Assembly: GCF_018687715.1 (NCBI RefSeq)
Contig: NC_056761.1
Span: 19,432,001-19,496,000 of the forward strand
Direction: 5' to 3'
DNA from: Carya illinoinensis
Taxonomy: Eukaryota; Streptophyta; Magnoliopsida; Fagales; Juglandaceae
DNA: 64,000 bases
This document shows, piece by piece, positions 24,901 through 35,605 of the stretch. The notes beneath the pieces are model-generated. The model did no database searches, had not been told where the DNA came from, and saw only the letters and a program-made list of their open reading frames with translations. The first letter of the stretch is position 1. Each line of letters starts with the position of its first letter. Made by a program: the position numbers and the translations under genes.

Positions 24901-27900
24901 CAAGCTCCTCGAGTATGGTTTGATAAATTCCGCTCCACTTTGCTTTAATTTTCCTTTAAGCAGAGTCAATATGACTCTTCTTTATTTTTCTACAAGACAT
25001 CTATTGGCATTGTTCTTCTTCTGGTTTATGTTGATGATATTGTTATTACTGGGACGGACTCTGCCTTGATCGCCCAACTGCAGCAGCATCTTCAAGCCTC
25101 ATTTCATATGAAGGATCTTGGTCCTCTTACATACTTCTTGGGGTTGGAAGTTCATATTGATCCATATGGCATTTTTTTGAATCAGCATAAATATGCTCAG
25201 GATCTGATTACTTTTGCTGGTCTTAAGGATACTTCTTCTGTGGATACTCCTTTGGAAGTACACACGAAATATTGTCGGGACGAGGGTGATCTCCTCTTCG
25301 ATCCTAATTTGTATCGACAGTTAGTGGGGAGCCTGAACTATTTGACTGTTACTCAGCCTAATATTTCATTTGATGTCCAGTAGGTTAGTCAGTTCATGCA
25401 GGCTCCCCGTCATCTACATTTTGCTGCTGTTCGTCATATTATTCGATATCTTCGCGGCTCTCCTAGCCGTGGCCTGTTCTTTCCTACTGGGACTTCTATT
25501 CATCTTGTGGCTTACAGTGATGCTGATTGGGTGGGATGTCCTGATAAGCGACGCTCTGTTACAGGCTAGTGTATGTTTCTTGGTGACTCCTTGATCTCTT
25601 GGAAGAGTAAGAAACAGGATCGTGTTTCCAAATCTTCCACTGAATCCGAATACAATGCGATGTCTACTACTTGTTCTAAGATTCTTTGGCTTCGTGGTCT
25701 CCTCGCTGAGCTTGGTTGTTCTCAGTCTAATCATAATCCTCTTCATACTGACAACACTAGTGCTATTCAAATTGCTGCCAATCCTATTTTTCATGAATGC
25801 ATGAAACACATTGAGGTGGACTGTCATTCCATTCGGGAAGTATTGGACACTCGTATCATTTATCTTCCTCATGTTTCTACTGACCTCCAGATCGCTGATG
25901 TGTTTAGTAAGGCATGACATGAGTTTCTTGTGGGCAAATTGATGCTTCTTGACCGACCAGTATCAATTTGAGGGGGGATGATAGCATGATACGTCTACTA
26001 TTGCCTTATTTATCTTTTATGAGTTGTATATATATACTTCCTTATTTAGATAGCAGAAGTTCCATACTTAGACAGATTTTGTACATAGTCATAGTTTCCT
26101 TTCTGGTAAATTTATTCCTGTAATTTAGACTTGATTCCAGCCTTGTATCTTGCACACTTGTACCTATATAATGAAAGGAAATCCTCACTACGGAGGTATT
26201 GAATCCACACCTCTATCTCTGCTACTTTTTGTTTTTGTGATGGAAACCGTTAGTAAGATGATTTCAAGTGTCGTGGAGGGTGGGTTCACATCTAGATTCT
26301 TTGTGGGAGAGGCAACTACTGGCTCGCTCAACATATCTCATTTATCATTCTCCATATTAAATGAATCTATGTAACAACAGAAGCTAATATTATAGAGGTG
26401 AAAGAAGCCTTACATCCAATGCCTTTGACTCCAGTTGTTTTCGTTTTGCATTTCGAACACCTTCATCAAAGTAGACTGCCTCCATGTCATATCTGTTGGG
26501 TTGAATTAAATTGACAGTGCAAAAGCAAGGTTAGAGCACACAAACTCAAGTTAGAAAAGAAACATAGTCCAACACTATTGACATCAATATACAATTAGAT
26601 CTTTGGAAAACAACCACTCCTAATTGAGACTCTCGTCGCTGATTTTGTCAAGACAATAATGATGGCAAATATGCTGAGTTGGGATGCACTCAGATTTAAG
26701 TACAAAACAAGGGGTGAGTTCAGAGCTTGATTCAAATGATGTAATTAACGGTTTCCCACCAATATGTTGGACAAAACCTCTAAATGACAAGTGGTAACAG
26801 CGTTTCAGCTCACATAACATAGGGTAAACATCTTAAGCAATGAATATATTAACAGGACCTCTCCATTTGCCACATGTAGTATGGTGTAACAAGCCAAGAA
26901 GTACAAAACTATTGCTCCTAAATTAGCATATTTAGGATATGAACATTAATGGATATGCAGAACGGAACTAACTCCGAAAAATATGCTTCTAAAATTGAGC
27001 TAAGCCTTTTCCCAAAACCCGATACTGGACCTGCTTGAACAGCTGCCTCCAATTCCAACCAGCCCTGAATTAAATTCAAGTCATGACAAATAAAAATGGT
27101 CAGTCTTGTTGAACTCAAGGTTTCAAGCTTCATATAATTATATATGTACATATGGATTTGATAATAACAAATTAATTCAAACATAAAAGAGTCTCAAACT
27201 CAAGTTGTCTACACAATAGAGCCAAGCACATCAACGAACCAAGCATGAGCAAGAAATGGAACAAGCTCACAAATAAAGCTCTTAAGAGTAAATTTGTACA
27301 TCTCTTGAAAAATTTGAAATTGGATTAAGGCTTAAAATTAATATTTTCTCATAAAGCATTAAATTACATTTTCCACATATGTATGATATTTTGACAATTA
27401 AATTTGAATATTTGAAAAATGTTTGATTGTCATCCTTCACATATGCAGGGCATAATTAAAAATTTGAATTTTGAAAATTTGAAAGATGATTGATTGTCAT
27501 CTTTCACATGTGCATGTTTTGTTTGAAAATTTTGAAAGTGATTGATGTTCCTTTTGACATATGCAAAAAGTAAATGATTTTGTTTGAAAATTTGAAAAGT
27601 GATTGATACTCTTTTTGACATATGCAAAAGGCAGTTGATTTTGTTGGAAAATTTTAAAAAGTAAATAATGTTCCTTTTATCATATGCAAAAAGTAAAGAT
27701 TAAGTTTGAAAATTTTGAAAAGTAAATGATTTTGTCTTTGACAATTGCAAAAATGAGAAAATTTTATTTGAAATTTTGAAAAGTGAGTGGTGCTCCTTTT
27801 TGACATGTGAATCTTTTTAAATTTGAAAATGAAATCTCATATGTCTATAAATAGCTAAAGATCTTCAAATTCACAACAAGAGAGCACACACACATCAATT

Positions 27901-30900
27901 GCAAGCTTTACAACATTCATTCAAAACTTTCAATCTCTCTTCTCTAAGTATTGAACCTTAACCCTTGTTCATTTTGAAAGAGATATAGTTTGCATTGTAT
28001 TGTTCTTATTTTACTCATTGAGCAGTGTTCTCTGATAACTTATCCATTATTAGCTCTTATATCAGTAAAAGGGTGTGTATAACTCTTGTGCATGTAGAAT
28101 GTATTCTATACAGAGAATAGTTGAATCACCACATGTAAAATGATTGTAAGTGTAGAGACACGAATTCTTTGTAGCGGTACTACTCAAAAGTGTAATAGAT
28201 TTCTATCTCCACCTGAAAGAGGTTAAATAGTGAATTTGGAAATCCTCGAGTGACTTGAGACAAGGACGTAGACAGTGGGGCTGAACCTCTTTCAAAAACT
28301 AAGTTTGCGTCTCTTTTATCCTTACTTTTTATATTTACTGCTATTTAGTATTTTGTTTATATTTTATATTGTGTATTAGGTTTATAATTGTTTTTAAATG
28401 CAACCCAATTCACCCCCCTCTCCCCTCTCGTGTTAGTCATCTAGGCAACAAGTCTAGAAGCACTTACGACATAGAGAATATATAAATGAGTACCTTATCA
28501 GAGGTCAAGCGACGTAGCTTTTCATTGGAAATCTCTTCACAACGGACAGTGGCAACCATTATCTGATAAACAAACAAATAAATGCATGTGAAAGCACTAC
28601 ACTTCCAAGGAGGAACAAAAATGGAAGAAAGCATAAAACCTTGTGAGCAGGGAGATCCAGATCCTTATTCTCTTTTATAACTTTCCATATCTGCTGTGCA
28701 CTGAAAGAAAATCCAGATGCAGGAACAACACCACGTCTATCACCCGCAAGCCCTCCTGGAGAAATAGAATGAAAAAATCGCTGCCTCAGTTGAGCAACCT
28801 GTATAAGACAGGGTAGCTGTAAGCCTATAGATACCACTATGAACACAACAAAATTGAATCTTCTAAGAATTGCTCAACTGAGGCCTTGGTGTCGAGGATT
28901 GTAAGTTCCAATAAACCTTTTAGAAGTAAGATTGTTTATTATAAAAGGCCAAACAGGTATCCTGTGGTACAAGAGAAGCATACAAGTAGCTAAGCGAATA
29001 AAGCCACATTTTAAGGATTGTGATAATGAATATAAAATTTCAAGCAATGAAAACAGTAGAGAGGTGCTTCAAGAGCAGATAGCAACTTTTCATATCAATA
29101 TATTTAAACATGCTCATATAAACATATATAAATAAATAAAAGAATCTAGACATTATAAATTAAAACACTTCATGAGCTGCTGCTTATATTGAATGGACTA
29201 CCTCCTCTTTGAACTTCTCCTCCTTCTCTTCATAACTGGATAAAGCAGTGATTACAACCTTCATATCAAAGAAAATCAAGATATAAACTAATTACCAAGA
29301 AAACAAAGAGCACAACAACCAGTAAGAGACAGAGTATATTACGTTGAAAAACTCATCAAAAGGGGTATTCTTATGGGCCTGGGGCTTGGGAATTGCATCC
29401 CATATCTGCAGAATATATAACGTATCAGAAATTTTGAAAAACAAAATTATGATTAAGAATATAAATCTCAGTGTGAGCACAAAAGACAACCTTCTGAATA
29501 TCTTCCCTTAAAATAGGCTCCAAATGTTCAAGTGGGGTCTATATGTATAGACACAGGACAAAAATTAATGCATAAAAAAATGGTGCATTTGAAGAATAGA
29601 AGATAAGAGTATATTTGGTAACATCTTGCGAATGTTTTGACTTAGTGCAAACCTTTGTTTTATCACGAATGACAAATAGGAGAGTTGTTTTACGTGGGCT
29701 AAACAAACGCATCATCACCTACATACAGTACAAAAAAACCAAGTGGTCATATACTGATCAAGAAATCTTGACTAAAAGCAACATAGCTACACAGCACCTG
29801 AAAAACTATTTTTAGAAGAGGTTTATTTGCAGCTTGCTCCCGACCGATATCATGGCACCACCTGTAAAACAGATCACATCTCCAGTCAGAATCTAGCATG
29901 ATTTCTCGTTACATATACATCCATAAATATGCATATGCTGCATTCATATGTAAACAATATGTCAAATTCTTTATTTTTGTTCAACCTCTATGAAACTCCA
30001 AGCCAAAGGTTTATCATTTGAACATCCTCCATAATCATGCAAGCATAGTCCTCTCTGAAGACTCATAGATTTGAATTAAACAAAAAAAAAAAAAGGATAA
30101 TGTTCAAAACATTAAAAAAACTTACATATTTATCATCACAATGTCAGAAATTGCCAAAGCAAATAGAGCACTTTGTTTCTCAAATGTAGTATCATCCTGG
30201 TGAGAGAAACAAACAAAACATCATAAGAATCGACAAAATTCCTGCAGTATTATAAGTTTGATCAAATATATATATATATATCAAGTTACTTATCCAAAAA
30301 AAAAAAATCTGAAATGAAAGTTCATCCATCCTGTTGCTAACACAAGAAACCAGCTATAGAACCAAGTGTGATGGGCCTCGACAGTTCACAAATGTTCACA
30401 CGCATCATTGATAAACAACAAGTGTAAAGAGACTGCAGTAGATATAACAAAAGCACTGAGGTCTGTGAATTGAACATATGTAGATACACACGCACATATG
30501 AACCTAATACAAGTCCCTCCCCAAAAATTTGAGGCTAACAAAAAACTAATCAAGGAGAGCAAAATTCTATTCAGTTTGGAGGAGAAGGAATGCTGTGACA
30601 TCTTCCCCTACATGATGCTGGAGAGTGAGCTACTGAAACAACTCAAAGATGGCTTTTGGGTGCCATTGGTCAAGATTGGCACCCATAAGTTTAGCTGAAT
30701 AAGCACAAAAATACAGACAGAAGAGGGGGAGGGAGAGAGAAAGAGAGAGGTTTACTCAGTGGTATTCAAATTTTGTGGTGTTCCAAGCACGTTAACGAGT
30801 GAAGAGGAAGATCTTAAGAGAGGAAAATTACTCAAAAGAATCAAATATTTGTGACATTTAAGAAAACACAAACACAACCTAAAAGCAAGAAAGAAGGATA

Positions 30901-32211
30901 AGAGAACTACCCTGACAAAGTACTTTTAGATGAAAAAACAAAGGAAAATCAGAGAAGGGCAACTCAGCTTAGGACATTTAAAATGTGGCAAGTTCCTTTT
31001 CAAATCACATCACAATGAACTTTAAAGGAATAGGGACTATATGGGGGAATTCGGGTTATGCTTGGGTTGTAAGAGATGGCAATGGTGCTGTCATGTGGAA
31101 TTAATTTGCTTTCAGATTTCGAGTTTTATATTGAATGGATGTAATCTCATTGTAACCCTCCCCCCTAGGCCTTCCTAGACCTGTTAAATCCCTAGAAAGA
31201 AATGAAAACATATCCTAACCAAAAAGTTAATATATCAGATACCAAATTGTAATTTCTAACCCCACCTGACCAACAAATTAACAAAATTCCACAATGGGAT
31301 TTTCACGAGCTGCAAATGCATCCAACCAGACCACAAATCTGCTACTTACAGTAAAAAATGAAGCAACAATCTTATCAGAGTATACGAAAATACATGAAAT
31401 CAATCAAGGCTCAGGTTTTTTATTTTGGGTGCGGCTGCATAAATAGCTCAGTGTGTGAACAGTTCTTATCCTTAAATTTAAAATGAATATAGCCATATTT
31501 GGTTAACTGCTGACATCTACTAATGCATCTGTCAAAGCAAACACAGAATAATTATTGCCACAAAGAATATGAAATCTCAACAAACCTGGGAGTAACGAAG
31601 CTCTATTTCTTCTGTTTATCTTCTGTATACAAATTTAATAAAATTCTCCTTACCTCGCCTCTTTCCCTCCCATCAGTGCCCTCCAAATCCATGGCAACCG
31701 TGCAAGGCTCAATGCCGACACACTTAGCTATCCAAATGCCTTTGGTTGTTTGACTCCTACAATAAATCATAGTTATATCGCCTGTCTCTCATTAGGAAAT
31801 CAACACAACCAGCCACAAGAAGCAACAAGAAAGTGTCTTCTGGTGAAACTATGCAATAAAGAAACTAACAAACCTTCCCTTATATGCATCCATCTCCCTG
31901 AAATTTGTATAGAAAAGATGATTCATCAAGGTGCTCTTCCCTGCTCAGCAGGAGGAAGGGGAATGAAAAGGGGAAGTTGGAAAAAGAAAAAAAAAAATGT
32001 ATTTAGATCAGGTCACGAAATCAAATCGCGCTCAAAGACACTCACTAAGAAGGGAAAGAGAGAACAACATTGATAAAATCATACTTGGTAATACTCTAAT
32101 TCAAGCATCTCTCAAAAAGAAATCACTGAGAAACAGTAACCCCCTGAGCAAACATAATCAACATGCATTAGCCACCCCAGAGGTTAACAAGAATCTCCCT
32201 TGCTTTTTTTC

Positions 32212-32245
<34 letters not shown>

Positions 32246-33207
32246 GACGTTAAATTGGCATTTCACCCCAAATATGTCACCTAAGAGCACAAGCTAATAC
32301 AGCTTTATTTTTTCACCCTCTAATTGTCCCTAGACATGAGACTTTCTTCACCTTTTTCTTTGATGATAAATCACAACTCGTACCAAAAACGTAAAAAATG
32401 AGAGGAGGCAAAATTTAATCATTCCAGAGTCAGGTCCAAGCTCAAAACCATTACTTTGATATCATCATGCTAAATCATCACTTAATCTTTCACCCAGAAT
32501 AAGAGAAAATGGAAATCTTCTCCTCCTCATCAATCCAATATATTTTCCCTTCCCTTCAGTAGTAACACCTTCAACCTCAATCACTCCCACCTCAACCTTC
32601 CTCCGCTGATGGACCATTTGAAGAACTAATTAATTGGACCATCAGGAAAGTTCATTAAAACTATTATTATGTAGTGGTAACATATATTAATAGCGAATGT
32701 GCACAGACGTTAAGATCGATTGCGACGTCGCGGTTGTCATACTCAGCATTGAAAGAATAGTGTTATTGACAAAAGGAAAGGCGAGAGTTAGTGCATGCAA
32801 TATCACGTCCAAGTTGTGAACTGAATATCAGTTCGAGGATAGAATAACAGAAACTTAACCAATACCATGAATAACTAATTTTCCCTACTTTGAAACCGAG
32901 CTTGAACCGATTTATACCATAAATTACAGCAAATTGGATGGGATAATCATTGAATGCCTCAAGAAATGGAGAAGCGTGATTAAGAAAGCTCGAGAGAAGT
33001 GAAATAAAACTCTTGACAAAACTGATAAGAAAGAAGGTGGAAGCGAAAAACGGACGTACCGCTGCTTTGGGGACCCATGATGGAGACGACGGCGTAGGAG
33101 AGTCCGCAGTCGGCGAGCTTCACCTTGTTCATGAAATTCTGAAGCCCTTCCGCATTGAACTGGCCTTTGGCGTCGATCAGTTGGGTGGCACAGCAGTCTT
33201 CCTCCAT
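4755..33207 (-). CDS. RHD3: ROOT HAIR DEFECTIVE 3 homolog (SEY1/atlastin-type ER GTPase), 22 exons
   Basis: Dynamin-like GTPase that fuses ER tubules and keeps the tubular ER network; in Arabidopsis RHD3 it is needed for root-hair and cell growth. Exons: 33060-33207, 31874-31940, 31654-31756, 30126-30196, 29798-29861, 29653-29718, 29491-29538, 29343-29405, 29202-29258, 28640-28798, 28494-28562, 26973-27064, 26414-26492, 11852-12017, 8612-8736, 7837-8099, 7637-7733, 7394-7564, 7204-7308, 5767-5861, 5539-5635, 4755-5057. All introns are GT-AG; phases join to 2508 nt (835 residues plus stop), with no internal stop. Start: ATG at 33207, with in-frame TAG 9 nt upstream. Seen: P-loop GPQSSGKST (residues 45-53), SQTTKG, G3 DLEGTDG (95-101), RD motif (169-170), membrane hairpin (about 685-703 and 706-723), Ser/Thr-rich cytosolic tail. 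Length is close to the roughly 800 residues of the family. Transposons fill introns 11, 13 and 14. It could be an RHD3-like paralogue (RL1/RL2) rather than the direct RHD3 orthologue. Confidence 0.93.
9574..10238 (+). mobile_element. Retroposon-like insert in RHD3 intron 14
   Basis: Comparison with the second copy of the surrounding duplication (11504-11790) shows about 665 extra bases here. ATTCTA occurs on both sides (left near 9568-9573, right at the end of the insert) and could be a short target duplication. The 3' end is A-rich (GAAAAAAGAAG) and preceded by a run resembling plant LINE or SINE tails. The interior has no recognisable protein. The class is inferred only from the tail and the duplication; it could be a truncated LINE or a retrotransposed transcript. 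Confidence 0.35.
10478..11503. mobile_element. Non-autonomous hAT-type element in RHD3 intron 14
   Basis: The ends are inverted: TAGGCCTATGCA at the left and the complement of TGCAGGCCTA at the right. It is flanked by CTTACGCA (10470-10477) and CTTATGCA (11504-11511), an 8-bp target duplication with one mismatch, as expected for hAT transposons. The undisrupted first copy of the intronic duplication supports the borders. Subterminal regions carry GGGCC, CCCG and GGGTC words. The 1026-bp interior encodes no transposase I can recognise. A minus-strand open frame (about 11088-10720) is charged and of unknown origin, and may be captured sequence or chance. Confidence 0.8.
12331..14570 (+). mobile_element. 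Probable gypsy (chromovirus-like) solo LTR in RHD3 intron 13
   Basis: The segment begins TGTAAACCCC and ends GGGGTGTTAGA, near-inverted termini typical of Tekay-like LTRs. It carries a TATA-like CCTATAAATA at about 12712 followed by a transcript-like GC-richer stretch. Flanking bases (TCTAC and TCTCT) are only weakly alike, and the terminal CA is degraded to GA. No coding region is seen. The borders are tentative and the whole call is inference from the termini and LTR-like composition. Confidence 0.35.
14571..16720. other. Intronic LTR-like non-coding DNA
   Basis: No protein similarity is visible. The stretch is interspersed with minisatellites (see 15771-16150). Near 16290 the sequence (TAGACTTTGATGTAGAT) resembles the 3' half of the gypsy LTR at 36146-38262 (TAGATTTTGATGCAGAG), which suggests a further decayed LTR. 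Borders cannot be set. Confidence 0.3.
15771..16150. repeat. Two adjacent degenerate minisatellites
   Basis: From about 15771 to 15980 a motif GGGTAGAGAGATTTCCC recurs at irregular spacing. From about 16008 to 16150 a clean 45-bp period appears (three units containing GCTTATGAATA and AAAGGGTGATTCC). The second array keeps a minus-strand frame open because 45 is a multiple of three; I do not consider that frame a gene. Confidence 0.65.
16966..17345 (+). pseudogene. LINE reverse transcriptase scrap
   Basis: Plus-strand translation shows pieces of an L1-type reverse transcriptase region: [16 protein letters not shown], then after frameshifts [14 protein letters not shown] and [10 protein letters not shown], which resemble the segment before the first RT motifs in plant LINEs (LVHGKFEKSLNAT, IPKKxGAxEIKDFRPIS). 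Stops and frame changes separate them. It lies sense to the plus strand inside RHD3 intron 13 and is a small relic. Confidence 0.6.
17576..17618. repeat. C30-A13 homopolymer
   Basis: Thirty consecutive C residues (17576-17605) run directly into thirteen A residues (17606-17618). It sits between the LINE scrap and the LTR of the first copia element. Long poly-C tracts are rare in plant DNA, so length error during sequencing is possible. Confidence 0.9.
17963..18915 (+). pseudogene. gag of copia element 1 (frameshifted)
   Basis: The ATG at 17963 begins [20 protein letters not shown], and the copia gag domain follows ([11 protein letters not shown], then in another frame [30 protein letters not shown]). 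At least one frameshift near 18100 and a TAA at 18295-18297 (before the conserved ELWENV, where glutamine would be expected) break it. A second frameshift near 18590 leads to a zinc-knuckle-like remnant. Gag would package element RNA; this copy cannot encode it. Confidence 0.7.
18920..20547 (+). pseudogene. Protease-integrase region of copia element 1
   Basis: An open stretch at 18920-19981 covers the end of protease, the GAG pre-integrase domain and the integrase core. The protease motif reads [12 protein letters not shown], in which the catalytic aspartate and the following positions are altered by transition-type changes from the usual D-S-G-A pattern. Integrase keeps HSDVWGP and FIDDHTR, but the second catalytic aspartate is Asn in SNNGTEYF. 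After a break at 19981 a second open stretch (20161-20547) has the copia post-integrase motif [15 protein letters not shown]. The frame then ends; no RT follows. Confidence 0.75.
20691..21150. other. Intronic DNA between the two copia elements
   Basis: I see no coding similarity, repeat structure or RNA gene here. It is probably original intron sequence or heavily decayed transposon DNA. Confidence 0.5.
21151..21380 (+). repeat. 5' LTR of copia element 2
   Basis: It is 230 bp, bounded by TG and CA, with CTATATAATGAAAGG near the 3' side as a TATA-like signal. It matches 25979-26207 nearly throughout. Confidence 0.85.
21897..21955 (+). repeat. T59 homopolymer in the leader of copia element 2
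   Basis: Fifty-nine consecutive T residues end 9 bp before the gag ATG at 21965. A shorter T22 run lies at 21509-21530 in the same leader. Such runs are unusual in an LTR-element leader and may be expanded by slippage or mis-sized in the assembly. Confidence 0.9.
21965..25917 (+). pseudogene. Polyprotein of copia element 2, multiple stops
   Basis: The frame starts [20 protein letters not shown] at 21965. In order it has a gag domain, a CCHC zinc knuckle ([14 protein letters not shown], about 22707-22748), protease [15 protein letters not shown] (about 22921), pre-integrase and integrase ([28 protein letters not shown]), RT ([33 protein letters not shown], and YVDD at 25027-25038), and RNase H ([10 protein letters not shown]). 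About eight in-frame stops interrupt it, for example at 22055, 23773, 24640, 24945, 25381 and 25567; most are TAG, TAA or TGA where Gln or Trp is expected. RT and RNase H motifs are otherwise well kept, so the copy died by point mutation more than by deletion. Confidence 0.88.
25979..26207 (+). repeat. 3' LTR of copia element 2
   Basis: It is 229 bp and directly follows a polypurine tract. It carries the same TATATATATACTTCCT and CCTATATAATGAAAGG landmarks as the 5' LTR. Confidence 0.85.
27107..28450 (+). mobile_element. Copia solo LTR filling RHD3 intron 11
   Basis: It begins TGTTGAACTCAAGG and ends CTAGGCAACA, flanked on both sides by AGTCT (27102-27106 and 28451-28455), a perfect 5-bp target duplication. 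The same LTR family forms 40614-43271, where a primer site and gag follow, which identifies it as copia. There is no internal region, so it arose by LTR-LTR recombination. The 1344 bp plus one duplication account for nearly all of the 1429-bp intron. It is antisense to the gene, and its right edge is only about 38 bp from the splice donor at 28493. Confidence 0.92.
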
Positions 33208-35083
33208 CAACGACTAGAAAACGAGGTTGCAAAGAATGACGCCGAATTGTGAATAATCAATCAGAAAGACAGAGAAGTCGAGTTTTCCTGGGACTTCAAG
33301 CTTGGGATTCCTAAAGAACACGCTAGAATGAAGCAGAACACGTACCACCAAGCCAACTGTACAGCAAGAGAATCTATTTTTTCGTACGGTGCTGCCCGGA
33401 GTATCAAGTTTCTCCAGCCAATCAGATGTTGCCACCTGAATGATAAAGAACAACCGGTACTTCTTTTCCCATCCACGGCTAGTAGTAAGAAAATTGGCAA
33501 TAGATTTTTTATTTTTATATGTAAAATTATATTTGTTGAAGATTAATTTTGAATATAATTTTTATATTAAATTATGTATTTTTTTATCAAATAATAATAA
33601 AATAATAAAAAGAGAGAAGAGAAAAAAGAAAAAGAGATAAAAGAGAGAGTTGGGAGGAGAGAGAAAAAACAATAAAATATAATTTGAAGAAAGAAAATGA
33701 GGTCTTCATCTTTGAATAAGAACTATACATAGTTATTTATAATTATAGATATAAATAAACCAATGTAGACTATTTTAAGGGCATATTCTTCAAATTTAAA
33801 TATGAAGATGAAGATAAATAACTCATTACCAATGCTCTTAAATAAATAACAAGTTTCAAATATATAATTTTGCATAAATTTTTTATAAAAAGATAGATCT
33901 TATTGATAAATAATAATTTTTTATATTTTTTAAATAAGAGATCCATTATTTTACAAAACTTTGAGTAAGATTTATCTATTTGAGGTTTCTATAAATCATT
34001 TATCATATTGTTCAAATTTGGCAAATTATTAAAACCCTAAGCGCCTCTTTCTCCCCTAGCTCTCTCTCAAAAAAAAACCAAAGCCTCCAGATCTTATTTT
34101 CGTTAGAGGTGGAGGAGACCCCTCCTCCCTCTCCTCCTCTCATTTTTTCATTTAGCCACTTTGTCTATCAATGTTTCTTTTACTTAGTTTTATTTTACTT
34201 TTTTCAAGATAAAAAAAAATATATCTACAACTTTTCGACAACTCCCAAGAGACACGAGGGGTACAAGCAAATTCACAAGTCTAAAATCGTTTAGAGGAAA
34301 GTGTTAGTTTTGAGAAAATCACCTTGCGTGGTTCTCGGACTCGCCACCACCAGACCTTTCAATTCTGACATTTGTGGTTGAAAAGAGATAAGTTGCCTTT
34401 ACAGGCCGTCACAGATTTTGAAATCTACCAAATCTAGTACAAACTATAATCCATCATTTTTCGTATCTATCTTACTGCTTTCTTTTTTTATTTCCTTATA
34501 GTTAATTGAAAAAAAAAAAGTTTTTCTATCAGATTTTTATCTATAGAAGTTGAGTCATCTCTTTTTATGAAGAGTGAGATTGAGTCTATGTTTAAGCAGA
34601 GAGTGTTATCTCTTAGACATTTATCTGTAGAGAATATCAGCAATAGTGAAGACCATACCAGTCACAAAAGGAAATAGTATACTAGTAGAGCTCTAAATGC
34701 ATTATTTTGGTTTATAATATCATGTTTGATATGAGGATATCCCATAATATATCTGGTCATGTACGTAAGTTTATAAATGAATTATGACAATTTTCTTTCA
34801 AAAAAGAGTTTGGCACATTATTTCTTTTAAAAAAGGTGATAAATTTAGGATTTATATAATAAAAATATTTTTTTAATTGTAGAATTTTTTTTTTTTTAAA
34901 TGGGAGTGCAACACTCTAAAATTATATCTAATATTATTTTTTTATAATAGTTTCCATAGTATCAGAAAAATGTACCGTAGCATATTTTTTGTATTAAAAT
35001 GACCAAATTATTTTTTGTAATTTGTTAAAAATATAAATATTAAATATTTTACTGTTAGGTGCTTAAATTCCAACAATATTGAG
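33208..35083 (-). promoter_or_regulatory. 5' UTR, promoter and upstream DNA of the RHD3 homolog
   Basis: Immediately upstream of the start codon (33208-33450) the sequence is transcript-like and less AT-rich, as expected of a 5' UTR. A short UTR intron (GTACGT to CCCAG, roughly 33291-33349) is possible. Beyond 33490 the DNA is very AT-rich with poly-A/T runs and a C/T-rich stretch near 34100-34140. I could not identify a definite TATA box or transcription start. Confidence 0.4.
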
Positions 35084-35338
35084 TAGGGGTGTTTATCCAG
35101 GCTGGATTTTTATCTAGCCCGGTCCGGAACCCGGTTATCCGAAACCACCGGGTTCCGGTTACGAGTTTTGGCCCAGGACTATCCCGGGCCGAAACCCACA
35201 TTTGTAATAACCGGTACATCTGGTCCGGACCCAGGTATGAAACCCGAGTTCCGTATTTAATACCCGGTACAACCGGGTTTAAATAAAAGTAAAACTTCCC
35301 TCCCCAGTCGACCCAGCATCCCGGTCTCGAGTCCCGAC

Positions 35339-35341
<3 letters not shown>

Positions 35342-35428
<87 letters not shown>

Positions 35429-35495
35429 AGAAGTTACTAAACCCTAGGCACCGCCGTGTCTCACGAGGCCCGTCTCCCCCGCTCAAGTCCCAACC

Positions 35496-35584
<89 letters not shown>

Positions 35585-35605
35585 CTCCCTCTCTCTCTCT
35601 CTCAC
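35342..35605. repeat. Long CT microsatellites
   Basis: Two uninterrupted (CT)n runs occupy 35342-35423 and 35498-35582, with a short imperfect extension to 35605. They are separated by about 75 bp containing AAACCCTAGGCACCGCCGTG, and a related AACCCTAGCCATCG phrase follows the second run. This hints at a duplicated 5'-leader-like module. Confidence 0.9.

Larger units (their letters stand above)
21151..26207 (+). mobile_element. Full-structure Ty1/copia element 2 in RHD3 intron 13
   Basis: Both LTRs are present: 21151-21380 (230 bp) and 25979-26207 (229 bp), each starting TGATAGCAT and ending GAATCCA. The primer binding site TGGTATCAAGAGC is at 21388-21400, and a purine tract AGGGGGGA (25971-25978) abuts the 3' LTR. 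Between them lie gag, protease, integrase, RT and RNase H in copia order. The LTRs differ by roughly a dozen substitutions plus short indels, so the insertion is not recent. No clear 5-bp target duplication is seen. It is antisense to RHD3. Confidence 0.9.

Noticed and set aside
31030..31230. Possible processed-transcript fragment in RHD3 intron 3
   Set aside because: The sequence has gene-like composition and an AAATCCCTAGAAAGAAATG stretch, but no borders, tail or recognisable protein.
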